Virus record (IMG/VR): IMGVR_UViG_3300029952_000647
Span: 1 to 24,784 of that record
DNA from: a virus
Reading direction: 5' to 3' (one strand)
Length of the DNA: 24,784 bases
Numbering within the stretch: position 1 is the stretch's first letter; each line of letters opens with the position of its first letter. Below, in pieces: positions 1 to 9,900 of the stretch. A model generated the notes under the pieces. That model did not search any database. It was not told the origin of the DNA and saw only the letters and a list, made by a program, of their open reading frames with translations. The position numbers and the translations under genes were made by a program.

Positions 1-3000
1 AATGCCAATTGAATTTTCCAGGCTCCAAAAGGGTCAGCGCCTCGCCGTGGAATTGGCCCTGCACGATTGATGGCACGACAAACAGCCCTCGCTTCGCCTT
101 CCCTTTGGATTTCAGGTGGGTGAACGCCGCCAGGGAAATGCTGGTCTTGCCGGAGCCCACGCCCAGGCCGAGCATGGTGTGGCCGTTCGCCTCAATCAGC
201 TTCACCGCGCGTTGCCGACCGACATAAGCACCCGACATATTGGGCGACCACAGCTTGACCGGCTGGCCGGGGCGGAAGTTTTGGCCAACGATGGGCATCA
301 TTCCAGCTATTTGACGCTCGGCAGCGTGCCCAATCGTGTAACGCTCCCCCAGGGCCGGGGCGTGATCGCTGGAGGATGACGCATCATTATCTGCGCCGCC
401 TGGGAGTTCCTGCGCACCGAAGAGCCCCATCTGCGACTGCGCAGACGCCTCCTCAGCGGCGCGTGCCGCATCGAGCTTGTCAGACACTCTGCCAGACGAA
501 TATCGCCCCGCCGACCGGCTGCGGAGCCTGTCAACAAGGTCTCGGTGCTGCGATAGGCGCTGCTCGCGCGCGGCAGGGTCCAATGCATCCAGGTGGTTCA
601 AGTCATTCTGAATGACCGTGCGCCCGATCTTCAGTTCCGAACCGGCGACGCCTCGGTTGTGGGCCTCGGCAAATTTGTGAAGCACCTTGCTCTTGATCAC
701 GTCCTGCATGGATGCGTAGGCGTTCGACGGAGAGCCCATCACCTCCAAATATTTCCCCCACGTCATTGAGCTGGCGTTGAGCTTTTCGGACAGATCATCG
801 CGCTTTGAGCGCCAATCCGCATGCGCCGGGTTGGGGCCGGTGCCGAACATGTCGCCGACTTCCTTCTCCGGCTCGACCTTGCTGAGTTTTTCAAGTTCGG
901 CGCGCATGCCCTCTGCAGCAGGATCGGCCCGGCCATACTCTGCCGCGAAGGTATCGCGGAGGGCGCGTTGGTCTTGCGGTGACAGCTCCCCGATTGGCTT
1001 GAACGCGGCCACGCCTTCGGGGAATTCAGACAGCGCCTCATGTAGCGATTCCACCGCGCGCTGATCGACCGCAAATTGCTGCTTGTGGATAGGCTGCAGC
1101 TTTTCGCCAAACTCGCGCTTCACGAATTCATCGGCCAGATTTTCAAATCGGTCCTGGTAGGCTTCAGCCCGGATCATCTTGCCGTCAGCATCATAGAGCG
1201 GGGCGATTTTCCCAAGGGCGTCCATGAACTGCGCGCGATCACCCGCCACGCGCAGGGTATCTTCATTCAACAGGCCGGACATTATTTCAGCCGGGGAGTC
1301 GCCATCAGCCATCCGCCCGCCGATGTAGGATGAAATCGCGGCATGCACGCCGGATGGAAAGAGGTGGAACGGCTTTGCAAGGCGTGCGGCGGTGCCCGGC
1401 TTTACATTCATGGAGCCCTCCGGACGCCGCGAGACGCCAGCAGGCAACCAATTATCCTCGTCCTGCCGCCCTTCGATGATGTCCATCGCATTCCGCGTCC
1501 TCAGAAGGTCTACTTTCGCGACGGGGCGGGCGAGCCTATCCATGCCACCAGAATTCACCGTCAGCATTGTGGAGGCCCCGATTTTCTCAATCTGGTAGTC
1601 GCCACGCTGCAGGCCGAGCGCCCGCACCCGCGTGATGGCGGCTTCAATCGTCGTGCGACCGAGGGACACCTGCACCTGGTCTTTTTTTCCCGCCTTGAGG
1701 GCGACCACCAAGGCGGCGTTGGCCTCCATCTCACCAAGGGCTGTCCCGAGAACCCGCTCGGCATTCTCTGTGAAGTCCCGACGCTTGGCGTTCAGTTCTT
1801 GCGCAACCGCGAAATCGGCTCCGCTATTGGCCTCGCCAATCTCAATCTCATGTGCCATCTCGTGCCAGTCACGGGCCTCGCGCAGGGCCTTGTCACTCGC
1901 CGCCATGTAGTGATCGACGTGGAAGCTCTGCATGGCACTCTGCAGGTTCTCGACCTCCGCTGGCAGCAGATCGCCCGTGAGCCGACGTGCCAGGATTTGT
2001 GATGCTCCGGCGATGCCAAGGACATCCACAACCGAGCGATCAATCAGGGAAGCCCCACCGGCAGCCAGTGCAACAGCGTTGATGCTATTGTATGCCCCCA
2101 CCCCGACGTGGAGCCCGATGGACTCAGACTTCCCAGCCGTGCGGCCAACCTCATCAAGAAACGCGCGCGTTCGGACAGTCCGAAGGTCGTTTTCCATATC
2201 GCGAACGACACCCTCATCGACCGCCTTTCCAGCGACCTCAATAACATACGCAGTCGGCTCGACATCCTGTTTGGCCTCATTGATCGCTTTGTTTTGCTTG
2301 CTGGCCGCTGATCGCGCCGCCTTCATCAGCTTTTGAGCCGTGAGCATTTCAACGGCCTTTTTCGCGTCTACCAGCGCCGTCGGATCAACGGTCGGACCAG
2401 GATCGCGAATAGCCTGCAGTTCGGCGGCAATCGCCTTCCCCGCTGCCGCGCGTTGTTCCGCGCTCGACGCGACGCCGGGCGCAGGCGGCTTCATCGGGGC
2501 AGGCTTGGATGCCGCCGCTTCCAATTTCAGCTCACGCTCCGTGAGTCCCGCAGCCTCGGCCCGCTTTGGGTAATTCGCGCAGAATCCAAGCCCCTTGGTC
2601 GCACCGTCAACAGGTGACAGGTCTTGAACCGAAATCTGCTCTGGCTTCGCCGATATCATAGGGACTTCGCCGAGGCCCGCGTTTGCACGCATCTCGGCAT
2701 CGTCAAGGAGCTTTCCGCGCTGGTGCTCAACTGCGTCATTCGCGGCCTTGAACAGTTTGCGCGAATGCTCTTGCGCCGCTTTTGCCACGGCGGCGGGCGA
2801 TGCGTTGCGGAAATTCTCTTCAGGGAATCTGGTCTGTGCATCAGTCCACCCGAGAGCGTCAGATACAGTTTTGACGAACTTTTGCTCGTATTCCCTGACC
2901 TGATCCTTCACCGCCTGATGGGCCGCAACCTTGACTTTGTGCAGGCCGTCCTTCTTATCCCGCGCGATCTGGCGCTTCCGCTCCTCGCCGCGATCCTTTG

Positions 3001-3301
3001 AGCGTTTGGATAGGTCGGATTTGTAGTCAGCCTCAGACCTTACGCCCGTCAGGCGCAGGTGGTTCATGGAGCCGCCCGCCCCGCCGATCACCTTGGCCGA
3101 GCCGTCCGGTTGCTGCTTGATGAGGAGCGCGTGCCCCTCGGTGCCGGGGCCGTTCGGTCGAACCGTAATCCAGCGCTCCCCAGCACCAAGCGCCTTCATC
3201 AAATAGACACCAGACCCAGGGCCACCTTTGATCAACAGTTCTGTGATCACCGATGCGCTGACGCTACGGAGGAGAAGAAGCCTTGTCGGGTGGGTGCTCA
3301 T
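1..3301 (-). CDS. Giant polyvalent protein with SNF2-like helicase start (C-terminus beyond window)
   Basis: The minus strand is open from an ATG at 3301 to the left edge: 1100 codons without a stop. A TGA lies in frame six codons upstream, so this is the first ATG; the ribosome site is weak. The N-terminus carries KGGPGSG, a linker common in phage head-associated proteins, then a WITVRPNGPGTEGHALLIK stretch and a Lys/Arg/Glu-rich helical part (about residues 90 to 170). The middle is Ala-rich and mostly helical, with no catalytic motif I recognise. Near the edge, LGVGSGKTS (K at about 1052) is a Walker A motif, followed by FVVPSIVQGQF, which fits helicase motif Ia of the SNF2/DEAD group. The remaining helicase motifs would lie outside. 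It resembles large phage polyvalent proteins thought to be packaged and injected. The open frame is certain, the helicase call is good and the role is inferred. Confidence 0.85.
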   Translation of the reverse strand, partial: MSTHPTRLLLLRSVSASVITELLIKGGPGSGVYLMKALGAGERWITVRPNGPGTEGHALLIKQQPDGSAKVIGGAGGSMNHLRLTGVRSEADYKSDLSKRSKDRGEERKRQIARDKKDGLHKVKVAAHQAVKDQVREYEQKFVKTVSDALGWTDAQTRFPEENFRNASPAAVAKAAQEHSRKLFKAANDAVEHQRGKLLDDAEMRANAGLGEVPMISAKPEQISVQDLSPVDGATKGLGFCANYPKRAEAAGLTERELKLEAAASKPAPMKPPAPGVASSAEQRAAAGKAIAAELQAIRDPGPTVDPTALVDAKKAVEMLTAQKLMKAARSAASKQNKAINEAKQDVEPTAYVIEVAGKAVDEGVVRDMENDLRTVRTRAFLDEVGRTAGKSESIGLHVGVGAYNSINAVALAAGGASLIDRSVVDVLGIAGASQILARRLTGDLLPAEVENLQSAMQSFHVDHYMAASDKALREARDWHEMAHEIEIGEANSGADFAVAQELNAKRRDFTENAERVLGTALGEMEANAALVVALKAGKKDQVQVSLGRTTIEAAITRVRALGLQRGDYQIEKIGASTMLTVNSGGMDRLARPVAKVDLLRTRNAMDIIEGRQDEDNWLPAGVSRRPEGSMNVKPGTAARLAKPFHLFPSGVHAAISSYIGGRMADGDSPAEIMSGLLNEDTLRVAGDRAQFMDALGKIAPLYDADGKMIRAEAYQDRFENLADEFVKREFGEKLQPIHKQQFAVDQRAVESLHEALSEFPEGVAAFKPIGELSPQDQRALRDTFAAEYGRADPAAEGMRAELEKLSKVEPEKEVGDMFGTGPNPAHADWRSKRDDLSEKLNASSMTWGKYLEVMGSPSNAYASMQDVIKSKVLHKFAEAHNRGVAGSELKIGRTVIQNDLNHLDALDPAAREQRLSQHRDLVDRLRSRSAGRYSSGRVSDKLDAARAAEEASAQSQMGLFGAQELPGGADNDASSSSDHAPALGERYTIGHAAERQIAGMMPIVGQNFRPGQPVKLWSPNMSGAYVGRQRAVKLIEANGHTMLGLGVGSGKTSISLAAFTHLKSKGKAKRGLFVVPSIVQGQFHGEALTLLEPGKFNWH

Positions 3302-3313
3302 ACGCCCATTGTC

Positions 3314-3326
3314 GCGTCACGACAGA
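3314..3326 (-). repeat. Recurrent intergenic motif, copy a (TCGTGACG type)
   Basis: This 13-base string is identical to the one at 10207 to 10219. On the minus strand it reads TCTGTCGTGACGC and sits 12 bases upstream of the ATG at 3301. It is also 12 bases upstream of the plus-strand start at 3339, so it lies between two divergent genes. Its function is unknown; a regulator-binding or transcription-start element is possible. Confidence 0.45.
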
Positions 3327-3338
3327 GGGACTGATGAC

Positions 3339-3653
3339 ATGCGCAAAACGCTGATACTCGCCGCAGTGATTGCCGCCACTGGCTGTGCTGCGCACGCTCA
3401 AAGCGTGCGTGTGTGCATGCCCATGGCACAAAGCGCCGAGGTGATAGCACGACGGATCAGCATGGGCCTCGATCCATCCGGGGGAATCCCCCAGATGGAG
3501 AAATTGGTGCACGACGGAATGGTGAAATACGAAGTGCTACTCGAATACAAGCAGATGATTCTTGACCTGAAATCACACCCAAACATCACGCCGGAGACGG
3601 CGTATCAGCTATCAATCGCCGCCTGCGGCTGGAAAGCTCTCTCGTCCTACTAG
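3339..3653 (+). CDS. Small secreted protein of unknown function
   Basis: This 104-residue protein is the only convincing plus-strand gene. The start at 3339 has GAGGG nine bases upstream. The frame stays open further upstream, but only this start gives a signal peptide: MRK, a hydrophobic run to about residue 17, then AHA before Gln-Ser, which fits signal peptidase I. ATGC within the same region is a weak lipobox, so a lipoprotein cannot be excluded. The mature part is about 80 residues, helical, with two cysteines. The gene starts 37 bases from the divergent gene at 3301. Its TAG stop shares the palindrome CTAG with the stop of the convergent 107-residue gene. Such inserted reverse-strand genes are often expressed independently of phage late genes, for example as prophage morons that change the host envelope. 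I do not recognise the family. Confidence 0.75.
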   Translation: MRKTLILAAVIAATGCAAHAQSVRVCMPMAQSAEVIARRISMGLDPSGGIPQMEKLVHDGMVKYEVLLEYKQMILDLKSHPNITPETAYQLSIAACGWKALSSY

Positions 3654-3973
3654 AGCCCGGCATCTTCATCGAACACCACAACCATCTCGCCGTTCGGGTC
3701 TTCAACCGCACCATCAGGGTGCGGGAAAACGGCGTTCTGGCCATACTCCTCAAGTGCCGCCGTTATCGTATCCTGCAGTGACATCTTCGGCACCAGGGAG
3801 GCTGTCATCTCGTCCTGATAGCCCCCCAGCATGTACAGGTTGTCCGTGGTGTAGCCGGATGCCTTGAGGAGGGCTTTGATCGGCCACCAGTAGATGCCGA
3901 ACAGCTTGTAGCGCCGGGGTTCGAGCTGCAATTGCTGCACGATGTTGCGGAAGACGTCCTTCATATCGACCAT
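3650..3973 (-). CDS. Small cytoplasmic protein of unknown function, coupled to the DarB-like gene
   Basis: This 107-residue protein starts at an ATG that overlaps the TAA stop of the 2066-residue gene by one base (TAATG). AAGGAAG lies about eight bases upstream, inside the end of that gene, so translation is probably coupled. The N-terminal half is basic and aromatic (RRYKLFGIYWWPIKALLK), and the C-terminal third is acidic (EDPNGEMVVVFDEDAG). There is no signal peptide or membrane span. The acidic tail and tight coupling suggest a partner or chaperone of the giant protein, but that is inference. A second in-frame ATG three codons later is possible. Confidence 0.75.
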   Translation of the reverse strand: MVDMKDVFRNIVQQLQLEPRRYKLFGIYWWPIKALLKASGYTTDNLYMLGGYQDEMTASLVPKMSLQDTITAALEEYGQNAVFPHPDGAVEDPNGEMVVVFDEDAGL

Positions 3974-6900
3974 TACGCAGCTTCCTTCATCGGTGCATCC
4001 GCAAGCAGCGCGGCCCGGTCTTTTGTTGGGCTGATTGCAGCGAGAAACTCCTTAACGCTCGACGCACTACCGTCCCAGCCCCGCTTGCCGTGACTATGGC
4101 CAGAATGGTCGAATATGGCCGTATGCAAGTCGGCATAGGCCGAGTCCGACGGCGCTGCAGCCACAACCAGCGGATCGTTCATCACGCCATCCGCGCGGGC
4201 ACGGGCCGCAAGGGATTGGGCAACATCGGCAGGCCAGCGCGGACCACCACTCATCGAATACCCACCAGCATGAGAGAAATCGAGCGCAGCCGTCGCAGCC
4301 TTCACCGCATCACGGAAGGTTGGAGCCGAGGCGATTTGTTGGTGCACAGCCTGCCGCAAAGCGGCCTCAGCGGGCTTCACAGACTCCTCGCCGAACACAT
4401 CCCGCATCACATGCTCCCAGGGGTTTTTGCCAGTGGTATCCGATCCGTATTCATGGCCCGGATACACCGGCTTTAGGCCAATCGCAGCGCCGGGACGGCC
4501 CTGCCTACCCACGCCAAACTGCATCTTCATCTGCCGAGCAAGACCGTCACGCACGTAACCCGCGATGGCCTTCTCTTTGTGATCCGGCAGAGGGAGGATC
4601 AGCGAGTGATCATGCAGCTTTCCACGCGCCTCATAGCCGCGAACTGCACTCACCTTGCCGTCGCCGTCGATCAAGCCGTAAGCGTGGCGGGTGCCGTCTT
4701 TGTAGTGGTCGATGGCGTGCTTAAGCGTCTTCTGAATGGCGTCGGCCTCGGCTGCAATCGTCTCAGGCGGTAGGTGGCGAATCTCCTCCAACCGCAGTGC
4801 TTCCCCGCTTTTCACCTTTTGGCTAACGGTATGCTCGCGCAACTTTCGGCTTGCCGTGGCCTCCTCATCCAATGCCTTGGACTCCTCCTCCGCCGAGAAC
4901 TCGAACGGTGCGACGCCCTCTTTCATGCGGTCCAAGTCCATCGTGATCGGCTTCGATGTCAACGCTGTGCCGTAGAGGCGGGCCGTGACCGTCGCTGCTA
5001 CAGGATCGACGTTCGTTACCACCCAGCGCGTCGGCTTGTCTGACCAATGGAAAGGACCATCAGAGCCCCCATCCAGCACGAAGCCCTTGTTCCGTATCCA
5101 GGCGTAGCCAGTCGTCGGCTCAATGACGGCATCATACGTCGATTTCAGCAGATCCTTGTGCTGGAATGCAGCGTTATTCCGCAGGGCGCGGGACGCCTTT
5201 TCAGACGCAATTTCCAGCCTGCGAGTTGAAGAATTCTCAATCCCCTGGCCCTTCATGCGCGTCATCGACGTGCGCATTTTCTGCAAACGCATGAACTCTG
5301 CGATAGCTGCCGTCTTGTCATCAGCCAATTTACGAGCCTTGGCCTCAGCGGTGTTTTTATTGTATTTCTCACGCTCCGCCGCAGGGTCGGCAGAGAGCAT
5401 GATCAGCTCATCGATCCGAGAGAAAGCACCCTCTCGCGCAAGGTTTTCGACCCTATCGCCACCATTCCACAGCATGTCCTGCCAGTCTTTTTTCGCGGCA
5501 ATCGTCTGATATCGGTAGCCGTCGAACGACCCCTTGGCGAGGTAGGTATGGATGCGCACGGCCTCATTGGTGTTGCCCTGACGCAGGCCGCGCCCGTCGC
5601 GCTGCTGCATGCTAGCGGGCTCCCACAGCAGGTCCAGGTGGTGAATGTCAGTGGTGCCCATTTGGAGGTTCACCCCCTCCCCCATGGTTGGCGTGTTGCC
5701 GATCACGAATCGAAACTTACCGGAATTGAACTTATCGCTTACAGACTGGCGCGCGGCTGAGCCTGGAGTTGCTTCACCGTTGATGATTCCAATTTGATTG
5801 CGCGGCACGCCAGCCGCCACAAAGGCCGCTGCGATTTTTTCGTGCATATCAACATGGTCACAGAAGATAACCTGACCACCATCAGCAGAACCCGCGACCG
5901 CCGTTTTAACCATCTCTTCAAGTTTCGGAGACCGCTCACCCGCGTATTTCGGGTTATAAAGCGACATGTCTACCGATACTTTACCCATTTGAGCCATTAC
6001 AGAGAACACATGGCTATTTGCCGTATCGTCTTCCTTCTTTCCCTCAGCAAGCGATGTGCGAAGCTCATGATATACTTCATTTTGCGCAGGCGTCATATCA
6101 ATGTAATGCGTCAGACGATCTGCAGACGGCATCACAAGACCCACATCTTCCGCAGTTGTCCGGTCGATATAGCGACGCATCACCTCGCGCAGCTCATCCA
6201 TGTTTTTGAAGCCGGATGTCACCAGCTCATCCACAAGTTCGCCGTTCACGCCCAGGATCGTATCATGCGTGAACTCGCAGAAGCGATCCAAAAACTCCTC
6301 GCTATTCTTGATGCCCATACGCTCAAATGCATCGGGCGCAATGTGCGAGAGCATCGAATAGATTTCGAGCGGGCTGTTCTTCGTAGGAGTCGCGGTCAGC
6401 AAATAGACGCCCTTGTTTCCATTGGCCTCTCGCAGTGACCGGCTTTTAAAATACGTGTCTTGCGCGCAATTCGACAGGCCGGAGCCGCCTAAAAACTTTG
6501 GCTTCATGCCAAATCGGTTCTTTGCGGCATAGAGGTTTTTATAGGCCGTCGCCTCATCAATCAGTAGCATGTCAATGCCCAGATCATTGAAGTAAATCGT
6601 TCCCTCACGATTGGAAAAGTCGCGTTTCGCGGATTCCTGATCATGAGCCGTCCGCATCTTTTTTATAGCTTTTCCGCTCTTTTCGGCGATTTTATCACCG
6701 CGCTTGGTCCAAAACTCAGAATCGATATACCCCTCCTTGGTGACTGGATCGACATCGATAAAGTTCCATGCTGGCTGACTGATGAAAACGAAATCGTAGT
6801 CGTTTTGCTGCATCTCATGCAGCTTGCGCTGCCGGGTTGCTGCGTCATCTGATTTCGACGTGACGTTTCCGGCCTTGTCAGTCGAATAGGTCTCGCCGAT

Positions 6901-9900
6901 CACCAATACCTTTGAGCCCGGAAACCAGAACTCCGCTGAATTGATCCAATTTGCGAGAACGGATTTGGGCACAACAAAGGTGGGCTTCTTGGCCTCGCCG
7001 GTTGCCTTGGCGAGCTTCGCCAGCATGAGGCCGCGCCCGGTCTTGCCGAGACCCACATCAGCCGCAATGATGCCTTTCCCTGCAGTAAGCGCCCAGCGGA
7101 TGCCTGCATAATGGTAGCTGTTCACCTTCAATGCCGGGTTGAGGCCAGGAATCTCAATCGGCGCGTCGCTGTAGGCCGGGGCGCGGAATCCTCGGTGGGT
7201 CCGGTTGTATCTGTCTTCCACAGACTGGCGCACATCCGAGCCGCGCACCCAAACAGCGAACTCCTCATTCAATTTGGCGAGGTCTTCCCGGCTATCCTTC
7301 CTCACGCCTGTCCGGTTGAGGTATTTATCAATCAGCTTTCCATCACCCCAATTATCACCCGTGACGACGTAGACACCATCGTCATATTCGACATTAAATG
7401 GCGTGGGGCTCCATGACGCACCCGGATTGTCGGCTTTATACTGCGCGACTCTCGCCAATCCCCACGCGTTGATTACGTCAGTTGTAATGAACCCGCTGTT
7501 GATATTTATTTCGACATCTTCCAGGGACTTGGGTCCGATTGCCTCTTCCAAGATCGCGGCCTGAGCCTGCAGCTTCGCTTGATATTCAGGCGGAAGCTCT
7601 GGAAGCGAAGCGGCGATATTTGCCGCGTCGAACTTTTCCCACAGATCGCCGGAAACGTAAGTGTCGAGCGTAGACCATGTGACGCCATCACCATTCACGG
7701 CATATGCCGGAGAGGCGAATAGATGCTCAAGAACTGCCTCGCGATCCTGGCCGGTAGCGTCGGCAATCTGCTCGACCGTGAACCCGCTGCTGGCGAGGGA
7801 TAGCTTCGTGGCGATGGTGTCGAAGTCCAGCAGGCCGACAGCCCTCGCCTCCCCCGTTACCAAATCGGAGTAGCTGCCGTCATCTCGAACAGCACCCAGC
7901 AGGCGGGCTGCGCGGCGGTGCGCTGCATTGACGTTTTCAGCGTGAGTCTCATCCGAAACGCCGCCGATGTTCGGCAGGGATGGAGCATTGAGCCATTGGC
8001 GGAAGTGCTTATTCCGGGCCGGGGCACCGTGCGCGCGGACAAAATCATCCAACGCTTCAATGAGGTTGGTGCGGGCGAATGTCGGGTCTTTGACGCGGCC
8101 CGCAACGAGATCGTCAATCAGGTCAGCAACCGCGCGTGCGTCGGTGACGGCAGGATGCTCTGCCGTAGCGGCTTTGTGCCAGCGCGGCGGCTCACCCTGA
8201 AGGACATAGGCAATGCCATCGATCACGCGAACGTCGCCCAGCTTGTCTTCCTGGTAGGGGGATTTCAAGGCGGCGCTGATGGCGCGCTGCTGTGCAGCTT
8301 CGTCATCGCCCAGCGCGGCCAAGATCGTGGGTACATCCGGGCTCACGATAGGCTGAGCAATCGGGGCCTCGGCGATAGCCGCAGGGACGCCCACCATACT
8401 TCCAGAAACGGTGATGTCGTCACCCATGCCAGCCTTTGCGCGCCAGCCCGGCTCCAATGTGCCAAACACATTAGACGCGCCGCGCCCGCCCGTGACGTAG
8501 CCGCCGCCGACCATCTCGCCATCCCAGATGCCCAACTTTTCCAGCGTCGCCCGGTCAACCGTTGACAGCGCCCCGGCGACATCTTGCGGTCGCTTACGGA
8601 ACAGCACGATGTCGGATGTGACTCCGGTGTGGGATGCCTCGAAGGCCGTATTCGGCAATCGATACGCGCCGAGGAATTCCCCCTTGCGCAACGCCCGCTC
8701 ACGGAACGCTCGCCCGCTCGATGAATCCATGATGCCCGTTGGCACGATCAGCGCCACAAGGCCGCCATCGACGGTCTTGTCCAAGGCGGTATCAACGAAA
8801 TACTGCTCCGCCTTCGACAGGTCGCGCTTGTCGTCGCGGATCATCTCACCGCGCAGGCCGAACGGAACATTTCCGATAACGGCGGCGAACTTCCTGCCGT
8901 CCTGCGTCGCGAACCGCTCCAGGCTCGCATTGCGCACCTCGTGCCCGGCAGGCGTGTGGAGGATGCTGGCAATACGGGCGGAAATCGGCTCCAATTCAAC
9001 GGCTGTCACGCGGGCGTTCGATGGCGCGGTGTGCAAGAAGACACCAGCCCCGCTTGACGGCTCCAACACGTCACCACCAACAAACCCGGCCCGACCGATA
9101 AGGGTCCACATAGCCGACGCAACGGCAGGGTCAGTGTAGAATTCGTTGAGCGAGTCGCCGCAGCCGCCATTGCCGGAATACTGCGCGAGGACAGCCTTGT
9201 CCGCATGCGTCATCTCCGCATCGGTCTTGCCCGCCAGGATGGCCACAGCCTCCGCATTCAGCGCGCGGCGTTCCTCTTTGCTGATACCGGCAGGCACCCC
9301 CCAGGCAATTTGGGGCTCGGCTGCCACGGGTGCCGGGGCGGGTGGCACTTTGCTACTGCCATCGACGTAGGCCTGACCCACGGGGCTGAGCGAAAGATCA
9401 GGCACGCCCAGCGTGGCGAGGACGGCAGCGCCATCGACGCCGCGCGTGCTGGCCATACGGATGAAATTGGCAATGTAGCGGTTGGCATCGGCGATCTTCG
9501 CCGCGAACTCCTTCATCGTCTCAGATTCATAGCGGCCCTGCCCGCCGCGTGCCTTATCCGACGCAATCCCAAGATCGAGGCATTTGCGCGCCTCTTTCAG
9601 CACTGAGACATAGCTCTGCAGCTTCATCATCACAGCCTTTGGCGGCACCTTACCTTCCTGCACATGAGACGGGTCCGCAGCCGCATTCACTGCAGCCTTC
9701 ACCGGATTTGGATTCTTGACATCTGGCGCTTCACGATCCCGCATGAACCAACCGTCAACGCCCTTTGGCTTGAACGCGTAGGCATCCAGCGCCTTGGCTT
9801 GGTCCTCGGTGAGGTCGGGACGGAGAACGCCGGTCAGGCGCTTGCCCTTGGTGGTCGTGTAGGTGAACCGCTTGTATTCTGGTGCGGGGGCAATTACCTC

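Noticed and set aside
3228-3338. Longer N-terminus for the plus-strand secreted protein
   Set aside because: The extra 37 codons would bury the signal peptide, have no ribosome site and overlap the start of the divergent gene. The ATG at 3339 has a good ribosome site.
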